From: Selaginella moellendorffii
Taxonomy: Eukaryota; Streptophyta; Lycopodiopsida; Selaginellales; Selaginellaceae
DNA: 64,000 nucleotides
Reading direction: 5' to 3'
Assembly (NCBI RefSeq): GCF_000143415.4
Contig: NW_003314286.1
Location: 1,489,129 to 1,553,128 of the forward strand
The position numbers and the translations under genes were made by a program. The notes beneath the pieces are model-generated. The model did no database searches. It was not told the DNA's origin and saw only the letters and a program-made list of their open reading frames with translations. Positions 1 through 12,543 of this stretch are shown one piece after another. Positions within the stretch are counted from its first letter, which is position 1. Each line of letters starts with the position of its first letter.

Positions 1-392
1 AGTTCTTCTTGGAGGGGGATTTGCGACTTTGCTCGAGAAAGAAAACTCAAGGCATGCAAATGCAGTCTTTCTTTGCTTTTCTAAGATTTCATTTTCGCGT
101 GCTGGGTTTAGACAAAGACTTTTCTTCATGCCGTGCAACACCCTGTTTGCAACACAAAGACTTTTCACCACACAAAGAGCACTCCCCGCATTCAAGTGCG
201 GGTAACTGGATGCGTGCATTGTTGGTAGGCAAGGGGCTTGTCCTCTTCCTTGCTATCATAGATTGGCATCACTCCCATGTCAACGAGACCACCATCTTGA
301 GCATGGTTCCAGCCTCGGTCGTCCTCTTGTACTGCAAGCTTCTAGGAGGCGGAAGTCTCAAGCCCGCGACACGCTTGCTGGAGATTCCATGA
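1..392 (-). pseudogene. 5' end and leader of a PQQ-repeat dehydrogenase-like paralogue, cut by window edge
   Basis: This stretch aligns almost base for base with 8049-8345, the start-codon region and 5' leader of the PQQ-repeat gene further right, in the same (minus) orientation. The body of the gene would lie to the left of the window. At the position of the start codon of the right copy (8056-8058, CAT on the plus strand) this copy has CTT at 8-10, so ATG has become AAG, and an in-frame TGA lies upstream before any other ATG. The copy is therefore probably not translated from the ancestral start. Shared features include a pyrimidine-rich run and the 'tttagacaaagac' segment. Small indels separate the two. 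A downstream in-frame ATG outside the window cannot be excluded. Confidence 0.6.
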
Positions 393-548
393 CGAAATCG
401 TTTTTCTTTTTGTGCACTGCCACCTTATGGTGATTCAACAACTATCTCTACTTACGCCGTTTGAAAGCGGGCCAAGGATTTGCAAGATGCTAAAGTTTGA
501 TTGATTTGTTTGAGAAGAACCATTGACCAGTTTTCATCCACTTGCCAG

Positions 549-791
549 GAGGTTCGAATACCGTGGTACGCATGGGACTTCAACAAGCAGGTTCTTGTTC
601 TTCGATAGTTTAGATAGCATCCCAACGGCGAATCTCCGACACAGGTTGGAGGCTGGACACAAGTCTACAAGGGAATGACATTTACCACAGTCAGAGGCGC
701 TGGACACATGGTGCCTGCCACAAAGCCGCAACAGGCACTTCAAGTTTTCAAGAGCTTCTTGGCAAGAGAAGCGTTGCCCAGCTTCCCATGA
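549..791 (+). pseudogene. 3' terminal fragment of a serine carboxypeptidase-like gene
   Basis: Two exons (549-590 and 645-791) separated by a 54-bp GT-AG intron encode the C-terminus of an S10 serine carboxypeptidase. Translation gives PWYAWDFNKQ, then [10 protein letters not shown], then the catalytic-His motif VRGAGHMVP and a stop after ALPSFP. It matches the last two exons of the intact neighbour (2557-2870) in sequence and in intron position. Nothing upstream (393-548) encodes the rest of the enzyme; instead the PQQ-like leader abuts it. It lacks the catalytic Ser and Asp and cannot be a working peptidase, so it is a duplication remnant. Confidence 0.75.
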
Positions 792-1038
792 ACAATAGGA
801 AAGAGAGAAAGAAAACAAACACAAACGTAGCTACGCGTTCAAGGTTCGTGAAAACTATTCGTTCTAATCAGCTTGTCTTTGGAGTTTTCACTTTGGCGTA
901 ACAGGGACGGCTGGTGGTCAGCTGATGGAGTTTTCGGAGTGGTCCATTTCCACGTACAAGATATGATAATTTCGAAATTCTATTATTGTTGCCACTGGAG
1001 ATATTTATATCTCGCATTTTCTGCGAGTTTCGACACCG

Positions 1039-2870
<1,832 letters not shown>

Positions 2871-3147
2871 ATGCCAAGCGAAATTTTCAACGTTGTGAGA
2901 CTCCACTCCATTCTAAAATTTTTGCTCCAATAGATCTAGCCTCCGACATGGCATTTAAAATTTCGCTTTACCATGCCACGTCGAGTATTTTAGTATCATC
3001 ATCCACTTGTTAACCTTTAGCGGACATGTCCTCGAGACAATGCCTGCGTTTTCACTGGCACTGTGAGGTGATTTTATATTTCTTCCTTCTTCTTTGCTTC
3101 TAGGGCTTTGTTTCTGGGAGCGAGAGCGAGAGAGGAGGCGAGAGGCG

Positions 3148-6100
3148 ATGGCTGGAGCGCCTGGCGATGTTGCCGAGCTTCCTCCGCGCCTGGCGATCAT
3201 GCTGTTTAGGAATCGAGTCCTGCTCCCGGGAGCTGTGGTGCGCATCCGATGCACGTCGCCGACCAAGTAAGCGCTTCTTAGGCCATCGCGTAGAATTTGG
3301 GAGCTAAAATGCGGGCGGTTTGATCGTTTTTCTCCCAGCGTTAGGCTGGTCGAGCAGGAGCTGTGGCAGAAGGAAGACAGGGGATTGATTGGAGTTTTGC
3401 CTGCCAGGGATTTGCAGCAGTCCGATCCGGCGTCTCCGCCTCCGCCTCCGCCGCCACAGCAGCAGCAGCCTCCCCCGACTCAAGGCAAGGAAAATGCCAA
3501 GGAACTGTTTTGGGAGTTACCTGTGTGTTGATTGTATCTCCAGGCGATCGAGGTGGAACTGCGCTTCCAGATTTCCAGCAATGCCTGGGAAAGCAAAATC
3601 AAGAGCTCGTGCAATGGCATCCCCGGTAAGAATTCCAGAGTGTTTCCTGATGGGTCACGTAAGAATTTTTGTAGGGGTGTAGCAGCCCGAGCTTTGCATC
3701 TCTCTCGTGGCATGGAAAAACCAAGTGGTCGGGTTACGTACACCGTCGTTTTAGAAGGCTGGTGTAGGTTCAGTCTCAAGGACATGAATGCTCGGGATTG
3801 GTCAGCTCGATATGACAAAAGCAGGTAGCTGATGAGGCGCAGCTGTTTTACTGCTTTGGTTTTTTTCTTGTAGAGATGGAGCAGGCGGAAAAAGATCCAG
3901 AGGTGCAACTTCTGGGACAACAGTTTAAAGTTGTTGCTAGCGAATTGATCTCTGCTTTGGAGCAGGTATTCTATCGGTACATGTTCTCGAATTGCTGATT
4001 GTTTGACGTCGTAGAAGCAAAGAACTGTGGGCCGCACGAAAATATTACTCGAGACAACCTCTGCCCACAGGCTTGCGGACATCTTTGTTGCAAATTTTGA
4101 GAACAACTTTGAAGACCGGCTAGCTATGCTAGACGCCGTCGACTTAAAACAGCGACTTGTGAAAGCGACTGAAATCATAACGCGCCATCTTCAGGTTCGT
4201 GCTGACTTTCGAGTTAAGCATCCAATTTAAACTCGTGTACTGTCTCTAGACAATCAAGGTAGCCGAAAAGATATCCCAGAAAGTGGAAGGAAATCTCTCG
4301 AAGTCTCAAAAAGAGTTTCTTTTACGTCAACAAGTACTGTATTACTTATGATCCGCAAGTTTGCTTTGTCCCTCATGCCGCTTTACAGATGAAAGCGATC
4401 AAAGAGGAGCTCGGTGATAACGATGAGGACGAAGATGATGTGGTTGCTTTGGAGAAAAAGATGCAGAATGTGGGAATGCCGGCAAACGTATGGAAGCACA
4501 CACAGAGAGAGCTGAGGTAAGATATAATTGTGTGTCTATTTTCAGCTGAAATCTTGCTGCTTGCCATTTCATAGGAGGTTGAGGAAAATGCAGCCTCAAC
4601 AGCCAGGTTATGGAAGCTCAAGAGCTTATTTGGAACTCCTTGCTGAATTACCATGGCAGATAAGTAGCGAAGAACGTGAACTAGATCTTGTTGCAGCAAA
4701 GGAACGGTTGGATAGCGAGCATTATGGGCTGGGAAAAGTCAAGAAGCGGATTATTGAGTATTTGGCTGTACGAAAAGTATGTAAGCTATCTTCAATCTTC
4801 TTTCCTTTCTAACTAATATTTTTGACAGTTAAAACCCGACGCGAGGGGCCCTGTCCTCTGCTTCGTAGGTCCTCCGGGTGTAGGAAAAACATCCTTGGCG
4901 TCTTCAATTGCTGGAGCTTTGGGAAGACTTTTTATCCGCATTTCATTGGGCGGAGTGAAGGATGAAGCAGACATACGAGGTCATCGTAGAACATATATAG
5001 GAAGCATGCCGGGTCGACTGATCGAAGGCATTAAGGTATGGATTGTTTAAGTTTTTTATTCCTGATGTTTTCATCATATTGCCAGCGAGTGGGAGTCAAC
5101 AATCCGGTCATGCTTCTGGACGAGATCGATAAAACAGGTACGGATGTCCGTGGTGATCCGGCATCTGCTTTACTGGAGGTCTTAGATCCGGAGCAGAATA
5201 GGACGTTCAATGATCAGTACGTATAGTACCTTCGCTTTGGTCATGCTTTTAACTTGTTTCTTTGCAGTTACCTCAACGTTCCATTTGACTTATCCAAAGT
5301 GGTTTTTGTTGCCACGGCCAATAGGATTCAACCAATTTCACCGCCTTTGCTTGATCGCATGGAAGTGATTGAGCTACCTGGATACACTTCTGAAGAAAAG
5401 CTGTGTATAGCTATGCGACATCTCATTCCTAGAGTTTTTGATCAACATGGCATAACTGTGCAGCATTTAAAAATTCCAGAGGTATAAACTGAGTTTCTGA
5501 AATGCTTGGTTTACCATTTCCGTGTTTGTAGGCAATGGTGGAGCTTATTATTCAGCGTTATACTCGTGAAGCTGGAGTTCGTAATCTAGAAAGGCATTTG
5601 GCAGCCCTTGCAAGAGCTGCGGCTGTCAAAGTTGCAGAAAGAGAGCATTCCATCCATGTTGCTCGAGAAGTTCAAGCTCAAACAACTACTACTACAGTGG
5701 AAGCATGTGGACGAGGCGATGGTTGAAACAGTCCTTGGCGTAAGCTATACAATTTCCTTCTCTTCTTTTTCATTGTCACTAAACTATTCTTTCTCTACAG
5801 CCACCTAAGTTTTGGCAAAGAAGCGGCTGAAAGAGTGTCCACTCCCGGTGTGGCCGTGGGCCTTGTCTGGACGGCCGTTGGTGGTGAAGTTCAATTTGTC
5901 GAGGCCACGGCCATGACAGGGAAGGGTGATCTCAGCTGGGAGATGTTATCAAAGAATCTGCTCAGATTGCTCTCACATGGGTATGTTTACAAAAAACTTT
6001 CGCTTGTATTCAATTGTTTAAACAGGTGAGAGCACGAGCTGCCGAGTTGAAGCTTGCAACTGGCGCGGAAAGAAGTTTAATGGATAGTCGAGATATTCAT

Positions 6101-6406
6101 ATCCACTTTCCAGCAGGTGCTGTGCCGAAGGACGGCCCTCCGCCGGTGTTACGCTTGTGACGGCCTTGGTGTCTTTCCTAGGGAAGAGATGCGTGCGTGC
6201 TGACACCGCAATGATTGGTGAAATGACACTACGTGTTCTCGTGTTACCAGTAGGAGGAGTGAAGGACAAGGTAAGCTTTCAGTAATTCGCCTGCCTAACT
6301 TACGAGTGTTTCCTCGCAGATATTAGCTGCTCATAGGTTCGGTATCAAACGTGTGATACTTGGAGCCGGGAGTTCCTCCAAACGCAGGAGCCAGTGGAGC
6401 CCGTGA
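3148..6406 (+). pseudogene. LON2: Peroxisomal-type Lon protease (LON2-like) pseudogene
   Basis: About 14 exons match plant peroxisomal Lon2 in order: N-domain from 3148 (ELPPRLAIMLFRNRVLLPGA), coiled linker, AAA+ domain with Walker [10 protein letters not shown] near 4870 and Walker B MLLDEID near 5110, then sensor and arginine regions, then the protease domain. The AAA+ exons (4381-5490) read cleanly. Elsewhere the gene is broken: a frame slip near 3805-3825, loss of about 40 residues plus a frame change near 5690-5710, further slips near 5815 and 5935, and a one-base loss near 6138-6141 inside the catalytic-Ser motif (expected GPSAG). After RFGIKRVIL (about 6361) similarity stops and a short unrelated tail ends at 6404-6406. 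A functional LON2 presumably lies elsewhere in the genome. Confidence 0.88.
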
Positions 6407-8058
6407 GTATCCCGTTCCAATAAAGCAACACCCGTGCCCGACTGAGAGCCCTCCATAGACCGTCGAACCAGTGGTACGTTCCCACAGTATACGTCCACTC
6501 TCTGCGTCCAGTTCGAGAACATGACCATCGTTGTCGAATGATCCGCAGAAGACCACACCGTTGGCGACAGTCACAGGCCCGTATGCTCGCGAACCGTGTG
6601 CATTCGCAGTGGACCATTCTATTCTTCCAGTAGCGGCTTCCATGGCCACCCAGCCACCAGCGGTGGTGCTTTCTCCGGAAGGAACGAGCTGGAACGTAGC
6701 ACGGTCAGAGTTTGCGATGTTGGTGTATACTCGATGGTTGTCAGTGGCGGCTCCCCAGATCGCTCCACCTACAGAGCCACCAGGTCCGGCAGTCTTCACA
6801 AAACAGGGAAAACAAACGCAAGGTGACCAAGAAGAACAGGCTAGATATCAACAGGAGCTTGAGTTACCGTTTCCCAGACAAGGCTGCCGTCGTCTCGATC
6901 GTGAGCCCAAACAATGCCGCTCTTCTGACCGGTGACGACGATATCTTGGAACTTGTTCTTGGAGTAGCGGCTTGGGATCGTGAGCAGCATCGGTGACTCT
7001 CCAAAGTCGTAGTCCGGCCCAGGCTCAGGCGCTGGTGGTGGATTTGTGTCACAAGCAAGCCTCTATACGTCGTTTCCTCCGAGCCTGTTACGCCAGAGTA
7101 TCTCACCGTCGGCCATGTTCACGGCTACAACGGTGTCGTCGCAGACGCCGCGAGGATAGCAGTCGCTCGAGTTGGCGTTTCTGTTGAGGCAGTCCTGGAC
7201 GTCGCTCGGGATCTGGTAGAGGTTCCCAGTGCCAATGAAGACGAGTCCTCGCTTGGGATCGACGGAAGGACTGCTTCCCCATACCGAAACGCCATAGAAA
7301 CCGGAGTTTTCAGGAACCATGTCAGTTCTCCATCTTCGTTTTCCATTTTTGAGGTCTAGTTTCTGAAAGCTTCCCTGGAATGTGCAGCAGGTTGCCTCCA
7401 CAAGCTCTTGGCGCGAAGAGATACCAACGTAGAAAGCTCTGCCAGAATTATAGGTACTCAAGAGCAGAGAAAAAGAAAAGAAAGGAAGTTTGCTTACCCG
7501 TCGTATGCTGTTCCTGACATGGTGATCCTTGCCCGGGCCGTTTCATCCAGATCTTCCGACATCCACACCAGTCTTCCACTCTTACGGTCTAAAGCAACAA
7601 CTCTAGCGGGACCGAGCAAACCATATAGCAAGAGGTCCTCGGTCACAGCAGGTGTCGTCCGCGACAAAGTGGCAACTCGCGTGATTTCTGGCAAGTTGAC
7701 GCGCCAGAGAAGTTGTCCTTGGATGGAAACTGCGAAGACGAACCCGTTCCACGAAGGGAAATAGACAACGCAGTCGTAAATCGCTGGTGTGGCTGAGATG
7801 TCTGCGCCAGCGTCAAAGCTCCACCTTTCGCTTAAGTGAGGCGCGCGCCAGACGCTGATGAAGTGCTCATCCTCTGCAAAGCGACGATTCTTGAGGTCTC
7901 CTCCGTGGCTGATACATTCGCCCGTCTGGAAAAAAAAAATGTCAAGGCAAGCTTATTTTCCTTTGTTTTGCTCTTTGTTGGACTACCTGACAGTTGGATT
8001 CCACCTGCAGCAAAGATTGCGGCATCACGATCAACAAGAATACGAAAGAGTTCTTCAT
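6323..8058 (-). pseudogene. PQQ-repeat (polyvinyl-alcohol-dehydrogenase-like) secreted protein with internal stop
   Basis: Coding starts at ATG 8058-8056 with a signal peptide (MKNSFVFLLIVMPQ). Exons are about 7987-8058, 7496-7926, 6810-7438 and 6323-6799. The protein resembles plant beta-propeller proteins annotated as PQQ-dependent or polyvinyl alcohol dehydrogenase: SHGGDLKNRRFAEDE, DAGADISATPAIYD, VWGSSPSVDPKRGLV, TAGGWVAMEAATGRIEW and GSTVYGG are typical blade motifs. At 7063-7065 an in-frame TAG follows RLGGNDV, where relatives have an aromatic residue; the frame then continues (RLACDTNPPP). A 37-bp intron removing it is conceivable but shorter than any other here. The 3' end overlaps the truncated end of the Lon pseudogene on the other strand. 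It could also be a functional gene carrying an assembly error. Confidence 0.75.
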
Positions 8059-8681
8059 GGAGGGGGACTTGCGACTTTGCTCGAGAAAGAAATCTCAAGG
8101 TATGCTTTTCTAATATTTCTCTTTCGCGTGCTGGGTTTAGACAAAGACTTTTTTTCAGGCCGTGCAACACTCTGTTTGCAACACAAAGACTTTGAAAGAG
8201 CACCACACAACGAGCACTCTCGGCTTTCAAGTGCGGTAACTTCGTGATGCTGGTAGGCAATGGATTGATCCTTCCAGTGTTCTGCTCGTTCGTGCTTGGC
8301 ATCGTTCCAGTCTCGATCGTCCTCTTGTACTGCTAGTGCTAGCTGGGCGTAGCTTGCATTTTCCAAGTCTCAAAAGTAGAATCTTTTGCATTCTCCCTTT
8401 TGCTCATGAAACATATTTTAAATGTGTTTTTTAATAATGAATATTTTTCATAGTTATCTCCCAGAGATTGCTTGGGCCCTGGATGGAGACCATGCCAGCG
8501 TGAAACTTTCTTTCGTGGATATCTTCTTGGTCTTTTCTTGCAAAGACTGGTAGCAATGGCGGTGGGCGATCACCAAATGCGCGATAACTACATGTAACCA
8601 TGACACCTCAAACAGTTCGTGGAATCTTGAAAATTCGACATGCAAGCGTGCTTGCAACCAGGATCTTTCCCCTTGGATTTC
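8059..8681 (-). other. PQQ-gene leader shared with window start; no gene seen
   Basis: 8059-8345 is the 5' leader of the PQQ-like gene and is duplicated at 1-392. From 8346 to 8681 I see no coding pattern; the short open frames there lack homology. Confidence 0.5.
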
Positions 8682-8743
8682 AAAACTTACATGACCGACC
8701 AAAACTTTACATGATCGAGCTCAAAAACTTTACATGATCGAGC
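8682..8743 (-). repeat. Three tandem copies of a 20-bp unit carrying the HIPP CaaX-stop codons
   Basis: The unit AAAACTTTACATGATCGAGC occurs at 8701-8720 and 8724-8743, with a diverged copy at 8682-8700. Read on the minus strand, the 8724-8743 copy includes the last four codons and stop of the HIPP gene (CSIM then TAA). The other two copies lie just downstream in its 3' flank. Confidence 0.8.
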
Positions 8744-9177
8744 ACGCGGAATTGGGGTTCTCTGCGCTAAACATTGTGGTGATGCTGTCGTCGCGTACGG
8801 GCGGGCGAAAGCGCTGCTCGTATCCATAGTCATGATCATAGAGCTGCTCCTCGTACAGCGTCGCCATTGGCGTGTAGATGGCGACCTTGGGATCGTAGAG
8901 ATGGGCCGGCCAAAGCTCCACGGGCTTGCCCGCCCTGCGCAGCCGCTTGATGATGCGCTTGGGGTCTGCAGTGCCCGTGATCGTCACCTTCTGAAGCTGC
9001 CGATCGATGTCGATGCTGTCGATCCCCGGCATGAAGAGCGCTCGCTTCACCAATCGCTCGCAGCGGTCAGAGTGCATCGGTACTCGCAGCTCGATAAGCT
9101 GGAAAGGAGCAGAAGAGAGAACGTCAGATTCTTAGCGATTCTTACAAGATCAAGAGTTTCACGGAACGTACCCCCAT
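8730..9177 (-). CDS. Heavy-metal-associated isoprenylated plant protein (HIPP) with degenerate metal site
   Basis: Two exons: 9172-9177 (only ATG GGG) and 8730-9098, joined by a 73-bp GT-AG intron, giving about 124 residues. The fold reads as an HMA ferredoxin-like domain: LIELRVPMHSDRCERLVKRA, then SIDIDRQLQKVTITG, then the family's AGKPVELWP stretch. The C-terminus CSIM is a CaaX box predicting farnesylation and membrane attachment. HIPPs normally bind metal through two cysteines in MxCxxC; here the motif is MHSDRC, so the first cysteine is serine and classical two-thiol binding is probably lost. Some plant HIPP relatives are known with altered sites, so it may be functional in another way. 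The very short first exon follows the common HIPP gene layout. Confidence 0.88.
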
Positions 9178-9649
9178 GTATTACAACTAGAGCTAGACGA
9201 TCGGTTCCTCGCGTTTCAGGACAAAAGTGCTGCAATTTAGAAGAAGAAACGCTGCGATAATCCTTGATTCTGGGGGGGACGAGGAGCTAAACAACTATGA
9301 TCCTTGACGTGAAAGCACTGGAAATGCTTTTCGATCTATGGAAAGAGCTCTCCACTCATGAATTCCCAGGCAAGAAATATGCTCTGTTGTGTGTGCTCCG
9401 TGTAGAGATTATAAAGACAGACACTGGCAACTGGCGGTTCCCCGACAGACAGTTGCCGGTTTGTAGGCGGCACGTAGGCAATTTCGAAGCACCCAAAGTC
9501 TTTGGAGGTATGTGGCGCAACACTGTTAAAGATACGAAACTTGTGATCTAGAATCTCACAACCAAGGCTCAAAAAAGAAAAAAAAAGAAAAAAAAAGAAG
9601 ATTCTTTTCCAAAGCCTATTAACAATTAACTTATTGTGATGACAATGCC

Positions 9650-11438
9650 TTAGATCTTTTGGACTAGCAGCTGGATGCCAGTGAAGGACTGGATCACGAT
9701 TTGCACCGTGGGGTTGTGCCGGTAGTTTGGAGATAGCCGGAAGGAGAAATTTTGCAGCAGCATTGCGAGGACGACCTTGGCCTCCATCACCGCGAGTCCC
9801 TGCCCAATACACACTCGGGGGCCGAAGCTAAAACCAAGGAAGGCGTTTGGATGCTTGCATGCCTTCGTCGTCCCATTCGCAAAGCGCTCCGGCCTAAACT
9901 CGTTCGCGTCCGGTCCCCACAGCTCCGGGTCGTGCTGGAGCGACAGGATGGGAATGGTGATCCCCGTCCCTCGAGGAAGCTTGATTCCATTGCTGAGCAC
10001 TGTGTCGTGGGTGCTCGCTCTGTTCATCTCCCCGGCAGCGGGGTAAAGCCTGAGAGTCTCAAGGATTATCATACCAACCTGGAAGAAATGTGACATTCTT
10101 GGGAACTGGAAAGAAGAAAAAAAGAACTTGAGAGCTTACCACTTTGAGCTTGCTCAGAGTTTCTCCATCGTCCACTCCATTGGGAAAGTGTTGCTGGACC
10201 TCGGCTCTGGCTTTCTCTTGCCAGTCCGGGTGTGTTGCGAGCAATAAGAGCGCCCAGGCCAGTAATGAGGAACTCGTTTCGTGGCCAGCGAGGTAGAAAG
10301 TCTTGCATTCGTCCACTATAGCTTGCTCGGGAAACTTCACAGACTTACCGCCCGTTTCACCTTCCTCGAGGATCAAGCCCAACAAGTCGCTTCCATATGG
10401 ATGAGACGATCTCTCTCCCAGCTTAGCAGCGGCGATTCTTCGCTCTCGGATCAATGACAATAGAGTGCCATCGATTTCTCTGCGTAGCTTCCATATCTGG
10501 AAGTTTAGCTTTGTAGGAAGATACCTGTGAGAGCTGACTGCTATCGATTAAACACTCAAAGAATGGTTTTGTACCTGAAGAATGGTAGCCACGAGTTGTG
10601 GAAACATCTCACCAGCAGCACTCCCAGCAGAGTTAATCCTTGGAAAACTCGCTCGCCTTTCTCGTAGTTGCTACCAAACGAGGTGTGGGATATGACATCA
10701 GCCGCCAGCCTTTTGAGGTCTTGTTGGACTTCCACCTCGGTTTCTAGTCCTTCGGCTTGCCCCACGCGCCTGCTCCACTTCTCCACCAGCTTTTCAGTAC
10801 ATTTTGTCATGGAAGAAAGCATTGCCTGGAAGAAAGATAATAAAAAAAGTGAAAGAATCGAAGTTAGAAAAGACCACCTTGAGCCTCTCCGTGTGAAAGG
10901 CAGGAGAGAGGACGCTTCTGTGGTGCGACCATTTATTTCCATTCAATCCAACGAGACCGGCGCCGATGAAGTCCAGCACAAACTCGAGCTGCTGCTCCGA
11001 TTTTTCGAATTTGTCGAACTGCTTGGAGAGAATCTCTCGGATGGAGTCGGGGTCGAAGACTACAACCCTCGGTTCGCTCAGCCACCGTACGAGATACGGT
11101 TTTCCTGCGCGAGAAAAAACGCAGTGAGCAAACAAGCAAGCAAACAAGCAAGCGGAACAAAGAAACTTACCGTATAGCTTGGACCAGGCAGCAACGTCGG
11201 GGCTCACATGAGCAACAATGTCGTGACTTATTCCATCCATGCCTTTGTTCCTCACGGCTTCTCTCCTGAATAATATCTCCACGACGTTTCCAGCCAGAAA
11301 GATTGGAGGTGGTCCTTTGAGCCCTTGGCCGCGGAGAGCCGCTTCCAACTTCCTCATGTGCCACAATTTTAGCCCGCTTCGACAAATTCTCTCCAGGAAC
11401 ACGCAGATAGCGAGCGCCAGAGCCAAACTTCCCCACAT
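9650..11438 (-). CDS. Cytochrome P450, CYP72 clan, 5 exons, about 519 aa
   Basis: Exons: 11171-11438, 10878-11104, 10575-10825, 10140-10524 and 9650-10078; lengths sum to exactly 520 codons including stop. The N-terminus is a membrane anchor (MWGSLALALAICVFLERICR). Diagnostic P450 elements are all present: I-helix AGHETSSSLLAW, K-helix ETLRLYP (ExxR), FRPERF, and heme loop FSFGPRVCIGQG with the cysteine ligand. The layout and motifs such as SEPRVVVFDPDSIREIL and HRSVLSPAFHTERLK fit the CYP72 clan (CYP709/714/735-like). Substrate cannot be told; the clan includes enzymes acting on gibberellins, cytokinins and fatty acids. The endoplasmic reticulum is the expected site. No lesion was seen. Confidence 0.93.
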
Positions 11439-12086
11439 TTTTTCCTTCCCTCCTCAACTCAGCTGTTCCCTTGGATTTTACACTGGTGGATTTTATTCAC
11501 ACCGCCTACTATTGGTCCACGTGTATTATGAGTGTGAAAAAAAACACAGGCATAGAATATTTTACGAATATCCAATCGTTATACCCTGGATGGGGCATCA
11601 TGCCCATAGAAATGACCCATGCTATGTATGGAATGGAGCCATTCATGGCCCATAGACCCATTCATCCCATGCATTCTACCAAGTTGTTAATGTTGCAAAC
11701 CAAATGGACAATCAACTAAATTGTTTATCTAGAGCAATATGTTCTCACATCTTGCTCTTGGTGTTCATGGCAAAAGAATTGAATATCTTTTTTTGGCACA
11801 CCTCTTTTAACATAGTGCTCATAGCAAGCATAAGTGAACTCCATTTAGCTCCATTGCAAAGCCATGGATATATATTATTTGGAGTTATGTCTTTAATGGA
11901 TCCCATTGAGTTTATTTTTTGTTGCAATTGATTTCTAGTGTAGCTTTCTCAACACTTGAGTTTTGTATTATGATGCTTAGAAGATTTGCATATGACTCAA
12001 AAGTAGATTGAAGTCTAACCAATTCGATGAATTGGTGGGGCTCATACTTCAATTGTGTACTATGCAAAGGTGCATAGTGTTGATGT
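11439..12086. other. Promoter side of the P450 and non-coding DNA
   Basis: No gene recognised. The first part is the P450 upstream region; the composition becomes AT-rich from about 11500, marking the start of the accessory block. Confidence 0.5.
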
Positions 12087-12346
12087 TTGGACCTAGAGTT
12101 CTCTCAAGAGGAGCATGCTGAAGGAGATTTGAGAATGTGGAAGTTACAATTGCATGTAGTAACATTCAGGATAACAATAGACACTTTCAACATTTTTCAA
12201 TTATAATTGTTTCGAATTGGACCTAGAGTTCTCTCAAGAGGAGCATGCTGAAGGAGATTTGAGAATATGGAAGTTGCAATTGCATGTAGTAACATTTAGG
12301 TGAGAAGAGCAATGACAATGGACAATATTTTCCAATCATAACCGTT
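12087..12346. repeat. Tandem duplication of a 130-bp unit
   Basis: The segment beginning TTGGACCTAGAGTTCTCTCA at about 12087 is repeated at about 12217 with few changes over the first 90 bases, then diverges. It is a local duplication in non-coding DNA. Confidence 0.8.
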
Positions 12347-12543
12347 TCAAATTTTAAAATTTGTAAAAAGGGTTTCCAAGCATGGGGCAAAACTATCCAA
12401 TGTATGCCATGCACTGCGGCCGAAGAACTAGAGTTTTCAGGGATTGGAAGTTTGTGCTCACTTTGGTAAGAGTAAATTTGTAACAGCTTCCTATATGGTC
12501 TAACCCTTTTGCAATATTTGAGGTTTTTAGGTTTCCTTTTGGC

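Noticed and set aside
3420-3480. CCG/CAG repeat run in the Lon pseudogene as a microsatellite of interest
   Set aside because: Poly-Pro/Gln stretches occur in the variable linker of Lon2 and have no special structure here.
7053-7090. A 37-bp intron removing the PQQ-like internal stop
   Set aside because: A GT and an AG are available, but no other intron in the window is below about 45 bp and the removed residues match the family.
11100-11160. AAGCAAGCAAACAAGCAAGC short tandem repeat in a P450 intron
   Set aside because: Only a few imperfect 4-8 bp units inside a normal GT-AG intron; no effect on the coding frame.
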